Origin: Dactylellina haptotyla
Taxonomy: Eukaryota; Ascomycota; Orbiliomycetes; Orbiliales; Orbiliaceae
Reading direction: 5' to 3'
DNA length: 64,000 bases
Assembly (NCBI GenBank): GCA_031310005.1
Contig: CM062383.1
Location: forward strand, 558,001-622,000
In this document: positions 1-11,390 of the stretch, piece after piece
Position numbering within the stretch: the first letter of the stretch is position 1
How the letters are laid out: each line of letters opens with the position of its first letter
Notes under the pieces: model-generated
What the model was told of the DNA's origin: nothing
The model's input: the letters and a program-made list of their open reading frames with translations, nothing else
Database searches by the model: none
Made by a program: the position numbers and the translations under genes

Positions 1-3000
1 AAGTGATTTAGGAATTCCTCAAGAAAGTTACCGCTGAACGGGTTTGCCAACTCCATGAAACTGCTGATCTTAGCCATTCGTTATTTCTAGCTCTGTTTTC
101 TCAATTGGATCTATCTAATCCGCTCTTGCCTTTTCAGTACGGCATCTGGCTTGCGAGATAAGTTATATTGGAATCTAAATTTCCAACCTAGGCTGATTGA
201 TCGGATTTTTGGATCCATTTCATCGGGAATACGGGATATTGGTTATCGTTACATACGTATACCGCAATTATCTTATGGGGTCTCTGGAGTCTCTTCTTGT
301 TAAGCTTTTAATAATTTCTTGACAGGCAATTTTGGTTATTCTTGGGTTTCCATGTCTCGTTTTCTGTTGTCTATTACTCTCACTCTGGAGTATCTTGGGA
401 AATCGTGAAATATGTTGCATGAATTCCTTGAAGCTGACGACGACATCACTTCGGTTTATTAGAGAATTCCATAAGTGCCCTGTGTGAAACTTCGATACAA
501 ACACCATGGGGTCTTTGTGTATTCGAGGTTTGTGCCTTTGTCGACGATACACAACGATAGCTACCTGCCGGTCCGGTTGGACGTTCGCATATAGGAAGAA
601 TCTCAAGTAGAGGTGATGTGAAGAGGCATGAGAGGTGGGGGCGAATAGTAATAGAGAGGTTGGTGGTTGAGGTTGCTAAATATCCAATTCTTAAATTGTC
701 AACCGCCAACGGTAACTGGTCAAAATCTTGAGTGCCTGCTCGAGCATGAGAATTCACGGTTGATATTCGCCGGCGACCATGATCCCGGACTTAAGTGACT
801 CTAGTCATTTACGATACGAGCTTCGTGATTATGTATATGTATTCTCGGTCTATTTCCATGAAAGGCATGTCTGCGTAATTTTGAGAATAGTTGTTTGATT
901 ACCGTTTGCAGATTAGAAATTATAGAGTTGATATCATAGGGTACGAATGGTGAGACAGGGCCCATGAGCTAAGTCATCATCTGCTGGTAATAACGAGGCA
1001 TAGCTCTTGTTTTCGCATCGCTTTTGACTGTACCAATGATAATCACGAAGGGCGGCCCAAGACCATTATTTGGATCCTTCCGGTATATGATAGCGACCAT
1101 CCATTCGAATTGTGTGTAAGAAGTCATATATATATTAATATATTTCTACGGCTGGAGGCCATTCCCTGCCATGGGTGATCGATAATAGGGTGAGTTTCTT
1201 CCAGAGCCCTTTCTTTGGCTACTTATAAATATTTTCGAATACATAATTAGCGCACAGAGGCAACATCATTTTTTGCCTCTCCGTCTAATTTAGGAAGTTG
1301 GTTTCGATTTGAAATCCCTATTTGCGATTGTTTTACGGGTGAGTGGTGTACATATTTTTTTGGCTTGTGGGAGAGCCTCAAAGGCATCAGCCTCCATATC
1401 AAGGTATATGTCAATACCTTGCCGACCTTTAAATCGCCAGTTTCTGATGTGTGAGGGAATCCCCTTCCCCACGTATACCACCAGTTCTAATTTCTCTTTC
1501 AGTCGATCAATTAGCCCCTTGCAGCTGTGAACAGCCGCCGGCAAGGAGCTGCCGACTATAATTGCAACGTCGATCCTGTTGCTACCATTGAGACTCTCGA
1601 TGTCAGGTAGTGTTTGACTGCACTTGTGTTGCCAATTGAAATCTCCGAACATTTGAAGGGTTGGTCATCATATAATCGATAATTTCGACCATCGGGGGCA
1701 GTCTTGTACCTTTGCTAGACCAATGCGAAAAGGTGTATATGAACATAGTATAAGTGCAAGTGTATTGCAAATGCATTGAACTTAAGCATACGGATGATTA
1801 TGGTAGAACGCGGTAGGTTTTCCTGGACGCGGCCGTTGGCTGCGACTGGAACCAGCAACAATAGGATCCGCATATTTTCTATCTGTTGTCGTCTGTGTAC
1901 ATGAGCTGGAACTCCTATGGCTGGTCGCGGGACCAGGACGGCGTCAAGTTTGTGAAACAACGAAAAGGGGATAAACTCTATGAATTATTCATAGAGCTTC
2001 TTGGCAGCTTTTGAGATCCGAACATGCTGCTGTTTTCTACGACTGTGGACTTTAACCGAGTTCATTCTCTTCTTTGCCTCAATTTCATACTTTGGGCGAT
2101 TATTCATCGGTAGTTGCTAGTTCCGGAGGCCATAGCGAGAGATTTCTAAGACATGCTCACGGCCGATTCGGAAACCTATTCGGTATATATATGTATAGAT
2201 GATTTATATATCATATGGAGGGCCTTCATTGTCATTGTTTGCGCTGCTTGCCCTCAAATAGCTCAAGTTCCTCTACCGCTTGGAAGAACGGTTCCAAAAG
2301 GTAAGCTCCATAACGCTTCAATTGTTTGCTTGTCATCCCAGTCCGACCAGCGCCGGCTCTTTAGGCAGATTGGGCAGCTTTGGTTTCGTGCAGCCTGTTT
2401 AACAAAGCGTCTCTGCCGGATACCAGATACGGTAGGTCGTCCAGCGAGAAGGTCCCTGCGGGGATCTTGGTGCCGTTCGTGAACGTTAAAACGCTTGCAG
2501 CTTCGGATGACGGGGAGGAGGGCGTTTCGAGAGCTAATTCTAGCGCGTTTTGACTCGCGAGAGGGGGTGATCATAAAGTCACGTTTTTGATTTCTGTTTT
2601 AGGAGGAGCTCATCCCCAGGCCACAGGTTTTAATGGAATACATATCTTGGTTTCGAATGGGCTTTGCTATTCGAATCATGGCCTGTATTTCGTTAGTCTG
2701 GAGCCATTGATGGTTTGGTGGACTATCTATGAACTAAGGGTGCTAATCAGATAGAAAGGTTATATAGTGTCCATAAGCATCTTTCAACGGTAATATCGAG
2801 ATATCTATGTCCTCATATGCGTGGATTCGAGGGTGATGCATGTAACAAAAGATTTTTTAATAACATATATTTGCAGTCAATGAATTTCGAACTCATCAAG
2901 AGAGTATCTTGTTTGTCACATTTAGATGAATATATATTTCGCTAATATGACATCGGAGGTGGCCGATGTTATGATCAGTTTATTTGATTCGATAGGAATA

Positions 3001-3996
3001 AGTTACTTGAGATGGAGGAAAGACAATTCATTTATATTGGGAACCTCATGTCGGGATGATCGAGAGAAATTGCAGAACCCATCATCGAAATAGTGTTGAT
3101 AATCGTTGCGATAGTTTTTAGGATTGATTTTGTGTCTTACCAAGCTTCCGATAAACTCTGCATTGAATCTGTTTTCGACGCCGTTGAGTAGTTCTCTTGC
3201 GATCTTGCTGGAGTCATGATTCTTAAGGCAGTATGCACCGTGTAAATTTAGCTTTGATAGTCTTAGATAAATAATGATTTGTATATATTGCCAAATCTTT
3301 AATGAGTATATAGTATCCAAATCAATGAAGTCGAAGAAGCATTCCAGGAGCCGGCCTGCTATGCCGAAAAGAGACTCAAGAACCAAAGAATGGCAGTAGG
3401 TATATTGTAAAACTTTGTAGATACTTCTTTTAAGTATATATAATATGTCAAAATAAGTGGGAACGATATAGTTTGTGGTACGGAGATGGCCATCGATGGG
3501 AGGAATGGTAGTTTTTTTAGGTACATCGGAATTGTATCGAACGATGTCATTGTATATTTATACCCAGTTATTTGTAGTGAAGGATAAGAGGAAGGAAGGA
3601 AGGAAGAACGGAAAGGAGGAGAGAGAAATGGTTTATATAGTGTCTGGGGTCGGTGTTGGGGGTGTTGCATTTTGCAGGGCGGCTCTGATTGGGCGGGCGC
3701 GAAGCGTTTGGTGGAATGTGGCCAGTTCAAAGCAAAAGAAGCTCAAAGCGACACCGTTTCAACAACCTTCTTCCTCCTTCCAGTCGACATCATTCCCCTC
3801 CGCCATCACAACCTCAAACGACCCTCCGTCTGCCGGACCGTTCTCTCAGCTTCTTGCCTCAGCCTGCAAGTTCGTTTGCCATATCATAGAAACTACGTTT
3901 CACAAGTCCTCCACGGAAACTTCTCAAAGTGCCTCTGAGCACCCATTATCAGTATCTATCTATATCCCACTAGGTGGAAGATAAAGGAAAGAAACA
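1..3996. other. AT-rich gene-poor region
   Basis: No complete gene can be supported here. The stretch is AT-rich, with only short open frames, mostly without an ATG. The minus-strand frame at 1290-1652 resembles the C-terminal part of a sirtuin and is listed separately. Another minus-strand open stretch at 3003-3386 lacks an ATG, matches nothing I recognise and may be chance. The plus-strand sequence at about 3590-3630 is a GGAAG-rich purine tract. The last few hundred bases before 3997 are C/T-rich and probably hold the promoter and leader of the SEC72 gene. Confidence 0.5.
1290..1652 (-). pseudogene. possible sirtuin-like C-terminal fragment
   Basis: This 120-residue frame starts with ATG at 1652. 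About residues 27-37 read IDVAIIVGSSL, close to the sirtuin pattern in which a hydrophobic strand precedes G-T/S-S-L. It is followed by a helix-like stretch, a VVYV strand and a DIYLDMEADAF segment, where sirtuins have a strand, Asn and a DxxxxGDAD-like motif. The frame also begins with FGD, where sirtuins carry FGE. No upstream exon with the GAGIS, TQNID or HG motifs could be assembled on the minus strand up to 2600, and a stop lies just before the ATG. If real, it is a truncated or decayed copy; a chance open frame is a serious alternative. Confidence 0.2.
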
Positions 3997-4623
3997 ATGG
4001 ACTCCTTCACCCTCCTCCCGCTCACCATCGACGAGATCTCCAAATCCCTCACCGCCCTCCCCTCGGCTTCTCCAATTCCAGACCTCGCCTCCAACCTCGC
4101 AGAGCTCAACTCCCTCCACCGCAACCTCCTGCAATTCGACGCCGCAATCCCCCCACCCCCCGGCCTGATAAACCCCAAACGCTCCGCCCAGATCAACAAG
4201 CTCCGAGAATCCGGCAACGCCGCCTTCCGAAAACAAACCTTCGGCGAGGCCAAAAAACTCTACACCCTCGCCCTCGACATGTGCCTCACCCGTCCGCACT
4301 GGGAACAATCGGGCCTCGTCAGAGAAGAAGCGGCAATGATCTACTCGAACCGCGCGCAGGCCAACATCGCTATGAGAAACTGGGCGGAAGGAATGTGCGA
4401 TGCCGAGATGAGCTGTGGCTTGAAGCCGAAGGATAACGTGAAGGCCTGGTACCGCCGGGCATTGTGCCTGAAGGAGATGAACAAGCTGGAGGATGCGAGG
4501 GAGATCTTGGAGATGGGATCCGAATGGGAAGCCGAGAATGCCGGAAAGACCGATGGAGATCTGAGGGCGCTGTTGAGGGATGTGCTCAAGGCGATTGAAG
4601 ATAAGGAGAAGGCTTCTGCGTGA
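3997..4623 (+). CDS. SEC72: Sec72-like TPR subunit of the Sec62/Sec63 translocon
   Basis: This intronless gene encodes 208 residues. Sec72 is a cytosolic subunit of the Sec63 complex, which helps post-translational import into the ER and binds Hsp70 C-termini through its TPR domain. The N-terminal 60 residues are a variable helical region. TPR-type helix pairs run from about residue 68 to 185, including the NKLRESGNAAFRKQTFGEA helix, the YSNRAQANIAMRNWAEGMCDAE pair and AWYRRALCLKEMNKLEDA. Length and TPR order match filamentous fungal Sec72 better than other TPR cochaperones, which carry extra domains. The start is the first ATG of the frame, with an A-rich GAAACA context. The gene converges with RPA49 across 321 bp. 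Another small TPR protein is the main alternative. Confidence 0.8.
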   Translation: MDSFTLLPLTIDEISKSLTALPSASPIPDLASNLAELNSLHRNLLQFDAAIPPPPGLINPKRSAQINKLRESGNAAFRKQTFGEAKKLYTLALDMCLTRPHWEQSGLVREEAAMIYSNRAQANIAMRNWAEGMCDAEMSCGLKPKDNVKAWYRRALCLKEMNKLEDAREILEMGSEWEAENAGKTDGDLRALLRDVLKAIEDKEKASA

Positions 4624-4944
4624 AGCAAGTTCTTTTTATGGTTTATCCCTTTTGAGATATTCTTAACTGTACATACTTTTGAAGTCTCTGCCTTTTTCCT
4701 TTTTGCGTCTTGTGGTTGGATCTTACTTGCATCGAGGCGTTCGCTGGCGTTCGTGTGCGATTTATACAGCCGGACTTTTTCTAATAGAAGCACAATCTAT
4801 ATATTCTTGAACCAAATAACCCCCCAAAATGGCATCCTGATCTCGCATAATCTTACCCTGGTATGCTTAAAAATTAATAGTGATACTGGTGCTAGTAATA
4901 TACAAAGAAATGTTCTCCACAATCCGATATCAACTAGGGGTATT

Positions 4945-6666
4945 CTACCTCCTCTTGACCTGCAGCATCTTATTCTTAGGGAACGATAAGGGCAATCGCA
5001 AGGCCACAATCCTATGATCTCTACCTTCTTCCTTAGTAATCCCCATCATCTTGATGAAACTATCCTTCAACGGTTCAACTCTCGCACCGATCTCCCTCGC
5101 CGCCATCTCCACCTCTTTCCTATCGATCTGCAAATCCTGCACCAAATCCCAAATATCCATCTTCCCGTCCTCCTCGACCTTCAAACACAAAATCAACAGC
5201 CAGCAGTACAACTTTGTCAGCTTCATCTTGGACATCTGGCGGTCATTTTTATTCTGATTCTTCGAATCCGTGAAATTATCAATAAGATGCCCCAGGATCG
5301 CTTTATCATCCGCCGGAATACTATCATAAATCTTCGGCCGGTAAAGGGTATTCGAAAACGCCTGGATAAATGCCCGGTGGAAGTTGATCATGTGCTCGAT
5401 ATACCGTAACACCTTGAGACGATTGCTGACGTTAAATTCGGAGTCGATGACTGCGCGGACACGGCTAGCCACGTAATGCGGCGATATTCTGTAAAATTTG
5501 GTTTTCTCCTATCAGTAAACCCATCCCAACATATGAGATTGTTAGGAAGGCAACATACGTCGAATCAACTTCCCCACCCTCTCGCACAGCCTTCTCCCAT
5601 GCTCGCACACCGGTCAAACAACCATCGAGCACCCGCTTCTCCACCATCTCGTCCAAGCTGTATACGGTATCCACTGTAACTCCCTCCTCGTCCGCGTGCA
5701 CGGGGGGTAGATACTTGCTATTCCCCTGTCCGCTTCTCAAACTCTCACTAGTAGGTAATAGCGCGGTAGCAGAATCCACAGCTGAAGAAATCGCCGAAAC
5801 AACAGATGCGGACGCCGTGGTTCCCAGGGTACTCGTCGTGATGGCGTTGAGCTGTTCGTCGAGGAGGGCCTTTTTGCTTGTACGGTTACCAAAGGCCGCT
5901 GAGAGGGCTTGACGGGAATCCAGAAGCTATTTTTCAAATTGTTTCCATCAGCAACGTATTTCTCTCTCTCGTTGTCCGCAATTGGCGTTGAAAGTTTTCA
6001 AAATGTAAAAGATGAGGGAACATACAGTTCCAGTAGACGCCTTCTCTGGGATCTCCTTCTCCTTCAACCGTCTGACCTGTCTACGAACGTGCACGAGCGG
6101 CGCAGGATAAACGTCTACACTCGCCGTTTCCGGATCGTACACTCCAATGTAATATCTACCCCGAGCACCCTATTAGCCCTCAGAACAGAACTCCTCGCCC
6201 ACTCCACTTCACTACCGTGCTCTCGTAAACAACAGCTCTAGTAGATAAACATTGGGGGGAAACATACGAAAGCCCATCTTCCCCTTCCACCCGTCCATCG
6301 TATTCAATCCTCGCCGTCTGCGCATGCAAATAATACTCCGTCTCCCGTCCGGCAAAGAGCGTGCCCGCGGCCGTGTGTTTCGACACTTTAGTCTTCTTGG
6401 TGTATGCGTCGAATTTGAGGTCGGCAGGGAGCTCGATACCGTGCATTGAAGCTGGTTATGTTCGGTCAGCATCCTTGAAACTGAATTGCGTGTGTGGGTA
6501 GTAGAATGGGTGTGTGTATGTGTGTGCGCGCACCTAGAATCGGCGGGTGGGTTCCCGCTTTGATGGCGTTGAGCTTGATGCTTTGCGATGAGGTGGATGA
6601 GGGTACAGCGCGGGGCTGGCCGTTCACGTCCCTCTTGCGCTTGCGTTCTCGTTCCGGGGAGGCCAT
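4945..6666 (-). CDS. RPA49: RNA polymerase I subunit A49
   Basis: Five exons are read: 6666-6534, 6451-6268, 6155-6026, 5926-5559 and 5488-4945. They give 452 residues, the usual size of A49. With A34.5, A49 forms the TFIIF/TFIIE-like subcomplex of Pol I that supports initiation and elongation of rDNA in the nucleolus. The start is rich in Lys and Arg (MASPERERKRKRD). The N-terminal dimerisation domain follows, ending near the typical YYIGVYDPETA strand. The C-terminal tandem winged-helix part contains ALSAAFGNRTSKKAL, the acidic linker and a long helical tail. All junctions keep phase with GT-AG ends. A 12- or 30-nt extra exon inside the 112-nt second intron (6267-6156) is possible, but the single intron is simpler. 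The gene lies tail-to-tail with SEC72. Confidence 0.9.
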
Positions 6667-7609
6667 GGCTTTTGCGATTGGGGGGTTGGCGAGTTCGAGT
6701 GTGAGGATTGCGGGGGGCGGAATCAAAAGTCGTTCGAGATGATGTTTTCGTTTCAATCTTCAAGTTTGAAGGTTTTTTTTTTTGGTCGCCAAAATTTACA
6801 AGTTGGAATTTTTGCTTGGCGCAGGAACCACATTTTAAGCCGCCGGAGCTGCACCCTTGCAACCACCTCGACCCCGGCATGTATATGCGGACTCAGGTTT
6901 CACGATGGTAATAAATGCAAATACCCAGCGGTAATAATATATATATATATAAAGTACTATTGATAAGGGAGGTCAACTTCCCGATTACCAGTTTACAGTA
7001 GATAATATGTTATATTTACAGTTAGGTCAGAAACAACTAGGATAAAAAAGGATATCAAAACAATTTAAAATAGAAAGAGCCCCGGTGGAGAAAGAAGGAG
7101 GGCACATAATACACCAATGAACTCCAGATGAGCAAGAGGAAGGCACTCATATAGGAAATTAAGAAGCTGTCAAACGAAGAACCCGGGCGAGAAACAGCAA
7201 AGCAAAAGAGGAAGTATACATGATCGTGCTCGGAAGGGCCAAACAGAAAGAACCAAAGACAGAGGATAGATATAGAAGAACAAAAAAAAGTCGTCCGTCA
7301 TCAACAAACTGTGAAGAAAACCTTCCCACCATGAGTCGTAAGAAACCCGAACTTTTTGCGATAAAAGGTAAAAGAAAGGAAACCTGGAAGAGAAGGCAGG
7401 GAAGGAAAAGGCAGGGAGGAAAACAGCTCGATGCAATAGGAATAAACGGAAATTAACAGACGCCGGTGAAGATGCAAAGAGAACACGGTAAGAAGCTAGA
7501 AAAGAAATGGTTTGTCTTGAACGTTCAAACTCCGAGTACCCTCTGCACCCACATCGACAGCAAGATGATTCATCCATAGCATCCGCTGGCTTACACCACC
7601 CGAGGCCTC
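6667..7609. other. intergenic, RPA49 promoter side and POP2 3' side
   Basis: This 943-bp gap lies between the RPA49 start and the POP2 stop, both on the minus strand. It holds a T-rich run at about 6771-6783, an AT repeat near 6938-6950 and an A/G-rich stretch at 7060-7460, likely 3' UTR of POP2. Short open frames here have no supporting features. Confidence 0.6.
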
Positions 7610-9092
7610 TCACATTCCGCCGATCTTTCCAAACTGGAATCCACCGCTACCCATAGGATTGACACCCTGTTGGCTATTCTGCGGTGGTGGCGGCTGAGCG
7701 TACGGGTTCATCTGCTGCTGAGGTGTCATGGGTCCCGGTGTCATGCCCGTGCTGGTAGACATGTTACCAGTTGGAGTTGATGGGACATGTCCGCCATTAG
7801 TCTGATTGCCTTGTCCGTTGGTGTATTGGGTCGCACCGGCGGTGTTCACAGACGGTCCACTCGTGCCAACACCGTTCAATCCCCAAACTTGGCCGCTGTA
7901 ATCCCCCCATCGTCGTTAGTACAGGTCCCCCAAATAAGAGCAAGTTATCAAAAAAACATACCAGTACTTCTCATCATCGATTTTTCCTTCGAAATATCTG
8001 CCCCTCATCGCAAAGAAGATGTGTCCAGTCAATAAACTGTCGCTACCAGCCTGGTGCTGCGGCCCAACCCTCTGAATTCCCATATCATCCGCGATATCCT
8101 GCAACCCACCCTTCAAAGTCTTCACCGTCTTCATCAAATACTTAATATCGTAAAGCGCGGGGAAGAAAGTATGCAAGTATTTACGAAACTCGTTCTCCTC
8201 AGCGGGGAGCGCCTGGCACAGCATAACCTTGACTAGATACCCAAAGTCGTACCCGCTGTGGAAGGAAACCCACTTGACATTCTCGAGCAGCACCAATCCG
8301 GACGAGATCAACAGCTCGCCGAACTGTGAGACATTGATCCCGAACTCCTCGTGGCGCTTGAAGTCGATGCCGGATTTGGTGAGCAGGTCGATGGATTCCT
8401 GCGCGTACATGTCGTCCGCAAGAGAGAATTGGAAGTTGAACTGCCAGGTGGAAACTGGTTCTGGGGTTTTGCCGTTTTCATCGTAGAAGGTGATGCCCAA
8501 TTGGATAATCTTGAGCATGTCCACGTTACAACGAAGCGTCTGATAATGGTAGTCTGCCTTACTACGGAAGCCACCAATCGGACGGGCTACTATTCCAGGG
8601 AACTCGGTGTCCTGTCGGTTCAATTTTCGATTAGCCATGTATCTCCCTTACTAAGATTTCTTTCGAAATACCTACCATGGCGATATACGGGTATTCCTCG
8701 ACCAGGTCTCTCAGAACAGCGATCTCGGCCTCCAGGTTGCCCTTCCAGACTTCTCTGATAGCTGTCGCGGCGGCGGCAGCAGCTTGTTGCTGTAGCGATT
8801 GCTGCTGCTGCGCAGTCGCCTGAGGGTGAACAACGGACTGGTTATGCTGCTGTTGCGCGTGCTGAGCATGGGCGACCTGTTGCTGCAGAGCCTGCTGGTG
8901 CTGGGATTGAGCTTGAGCTTGCGCGTGATGGTGGGACTGGTGTTGAAGATGCTGCTGATGCTGCGGCTGCATCTGATGGTGGTTGAGATGGTGGGAGGCG
9001 TGAGGGTGGCTACTGTGCAGGAGGTGCTGGTTGCCGAAGGGCGAGGGGGTGTGCATCGTGGGGCCGAAGCCCGTGCCTCGTGCTGGAGGCAT
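7610..9092 (-). CDS. POP2: CCR4-NOT deadenylase subunit Pop2/Caf1
   Basis: Three exons (9092-8676, 8611-7962, 7895-7610) give 450 residues. Pop2/Caf1 is the DEDD-family 3'-5' exoribonuclease of the CCR4-NOT complex that shortens poly(A) tails in the cytoplasm. Residues 1-110 are low-complexity, with many Gln and His. The RNase D fold starts at IREVWKGNLEAEI. The first acidic pair, D and E of DTEFPG, sits directly after intron 1. The second Asp is in the GYDFGYL motif and the third in HQAGSDSLLT, so the catalytic set is complete. The third exon adds GQVWGLN and a Gly/Pro/Gln-rich tail. The ATG at 9092 is chosen because upstream sequence in frame does not look coding. It is divergent from the NDUFB3-like gene over 623 bp. 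Confidence 0.95.
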
Positions 9093-9715
9093 CTTGGGGG
9101 GTCGTTGACGTGCTATGGCGGATGGTTGGAAGGGGTAAAAAGGGACGTGCGTTATCTCGACGGCCGAGAGTATCGAACGATGGGATTCAAATCTGCTGGA
9201 TTGAAGGTTCCCAGGGGTTCCATCTGACGATTGCGGGGAAATACGAGGGTGGTTCAGCACAGGAGGGTGGCCATGCTCGAGTGTGTGTGTCTGTGTGTGG
9301 AGTAGGTTCAAATCGCGGCGTCGTGTTTCCCGTACCCGCGTCCTTGGCTATCCAGCTATCGTGTATACGCCTCAAAAGTGTCTTCTCGCGCTGTGGAAGT
9401 CGTCCGTGAAATCGATGGCCTGGTGGTCGTGATGCGGCGGGGGTGGATATCTGGTGATAAGAATGGCGGAGGGAGGATGTTGAGGGCAAGTTGGAAGACT
9501 GTGGTTGATTGTTCGCCTGGCTGACTAAGCCGCCCGCCCGTCCAATCACTTCACCCGAACGACAACCTCACCGCAACAGCCCAATCACCTCGCACCCAAT
9601 TCGACCCTTCGTCATCCTCCCCGACTCCAAACTCGACCTGCACACGCACCGTAAGGCACTCCTGTTCTCGTATATTCCAATTGCTCGCTGCTAACGATAC
9701 GTCAATGGTAGCACC
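9093..9715. promoter_or_regulatory. divergent promoter between POP2 and NDUFB3-like gene
   Basis: This 623-bp spacer separates two divergently transcribed genes and must hold both promoters. A GT-rich microsatellite-like stretch lies near 9281-9300. On the plus strand a leader intron is likely at 9651-9711: GTAAGG donor, a GCTAAC branch site and a TAG acceptor four bases before the ATG at 9716. No recognisable TATA element was chosen. Confidence 0.5.
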
Positions 9716-10052
9716 ATGGTCGACAAATTCAACCCGCAATCCCTCCTCCGCGCCGGACGGAATCTCCAAGACCCATGGGCCAGACGGTATACCATTATCC
9801 CACTATGAGCGATGAGCATTACAAATGCAGGAACACCCGTCGTTCTAACTTGGCATTGACACGATCGATAACAGGGAAACTTGGCGTTACACCGGCCCAT
9901 TCACCCGGATGAACCGCTTCCGAGGTCTCTTCCCGGGTTTCGGTATCGCATCGGTAGCGTTCGCAGGATACTGCGTCGCCGAGTACATGTTCTTCCCACC
10001 GGAGAAGCACGGACACGGACACGATAGCGGACACGGAGAAGATCACCACTGA
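9716..10052 (+). CDS. NADH:ubiquinone oxidoreductase B12-like subunit (NDUFB3 type)
   Basis: Two exons (9716-9786 and 9875-10052) give 82 residues. The joined frame reads DPWARRETWRYTGPFT, then a Phe/Gly-rich transmembrane helix of about 20 residues (residues ~39-58), and ends in a His/Gly/Asp-rich tail. The DPW...WRY...F pattern followed by a single membrane span, and the small size, fit the accessory B12 (NDUFB3) subunit in the membrane arm of mitochondrial complex I. It has no cleavable presequence, as expected for this subunit. The 88-nt intron uses a GTATAC donor and a CAG acceptor and splits an Arg codon. Another small complex I membrane subunit cannot be fully excluded. Confidence 0.75.
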
Positions 10053-11390
10053 TATCTCTTCGTTATCCGGGGAGTTATTTTACTATCTCGTGGACGAGGG
10101 ACGACCGACAATGAGCTGGCTGGGGTATTGGGTGAAAGCGGGGGGAGGGGTTGGAAATTATATAAAATCTTTGGTCCCGCGTCAACTCGGGCTTCCTCGT
10201 GATGGGATTTTAACTCTCCTAGTTTATCGAGTGGAGTTCACGAATAGCTGAGAAAGCGAAATCTGGCCGTACCTGACCCGAATACGGATATCAGATTTCA
10301 ATTATCTCTATCATTTATATCACCTATCAAGCAATAGCGATTTTGCTAACTCCTCGCTTTCATCCTCCGAGATACATATATTTGTACATATGCTAATATA
10401 ATGCCTTGATTGTACATGTAACAGTCCACTTTCTGCAATTTAAAGCGTTCATTTATAAACTCCACAGCATAAAGATGGCCATGGTCGACACGCGTTCCGG
10501 TCTCCCGTAGTAGCTGCGACCATATTATTGTGGCATTTGTGAAATATATACGCATTGCTTCAATTTACGTATTATTCGGAGCACACGTCACAGCACTCCC
10601 CTAGATTTAATATACACCAAACTAGTATTCGAAAAATGATTCTTTCTTTTATTAATTCAGCGCCTTGAGCGCGAGGGTATATGCTTAAAATACTTAAGCA
10701 TATTGGAATTAAAAAACTACAATCGAGTTACAATAAAAAAGCAAAGGTAAAAGAAAGCTGGTAAGAACACTTTTCCTCTGAACGAATAGAAAATATAAGA
10801 AAAAACAAAAATTACAAATTTCTTTTTTTCCTTCTCTCTTTTGTTCTTCTCTTCTGCTATCTAAATTGATAATGATAATGATGTCCAGTTCTAAGTCCGA
10901 ATCGAGAACTGAAAGGCTCGACTCCAAATTCCCACTCATTCGAAATGGTGGGATTTTGTTTGAAAAAGGTGGTAAGGGAATCGAAAAAAAAGGAAAAACG
11001 CCTATTGACATGCGGACTAGCCTTTTGGTAGTAGTTTGACAAAACATTAAGAACTTTGGAAGGATTCTTTTTTCTTCCAGAAAACAAAAAAAACAAGAAA
11101 GATACAACTAGTGGTCTCCTTCATCGCAAAGGGAGAGAGATGTCGGATGGACAGGTTGGGGAGTATGGGAAACACAAAAACGCATAAACTCATAAAAGGA
11201 CACAGACACAGATAATGACTAACGATGAAAATGAAAATAAGAAAAGGAAAGCCAGGGGAATTAAGTAAAAAGAAAAAATACAATCCCATCCAAATTACCA
11301 TAAAAAAAGTTTACCTTCATACCTCTTCAATCTAATATGAAACAAAAACACAGCCTTTCATATCATCGTAACCACTTTTTCTTTTGCTTC
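10053..11390. other. convergent intergenic region
   Basis: This region lies between the NDUFB3-like gene (plus) and the DUF4203 gene (minus), so it should contain both 3' UTRs. The part from about 10700 to 11330 is A-rich on the plus strand (T-rich on the minus), typical of a long fungal 3' UTR for the minus-strand gene. Open frames here are low-complexity and unsupported. Confidence 0.6.

Noticed and set aside
6208-6237. Possible 12- or 30-nt micro-exon in RPA49
   Set aside because: One would require a 30-nt intron; the single 112-nt intron keeps phase and gives a normal A49 junction.
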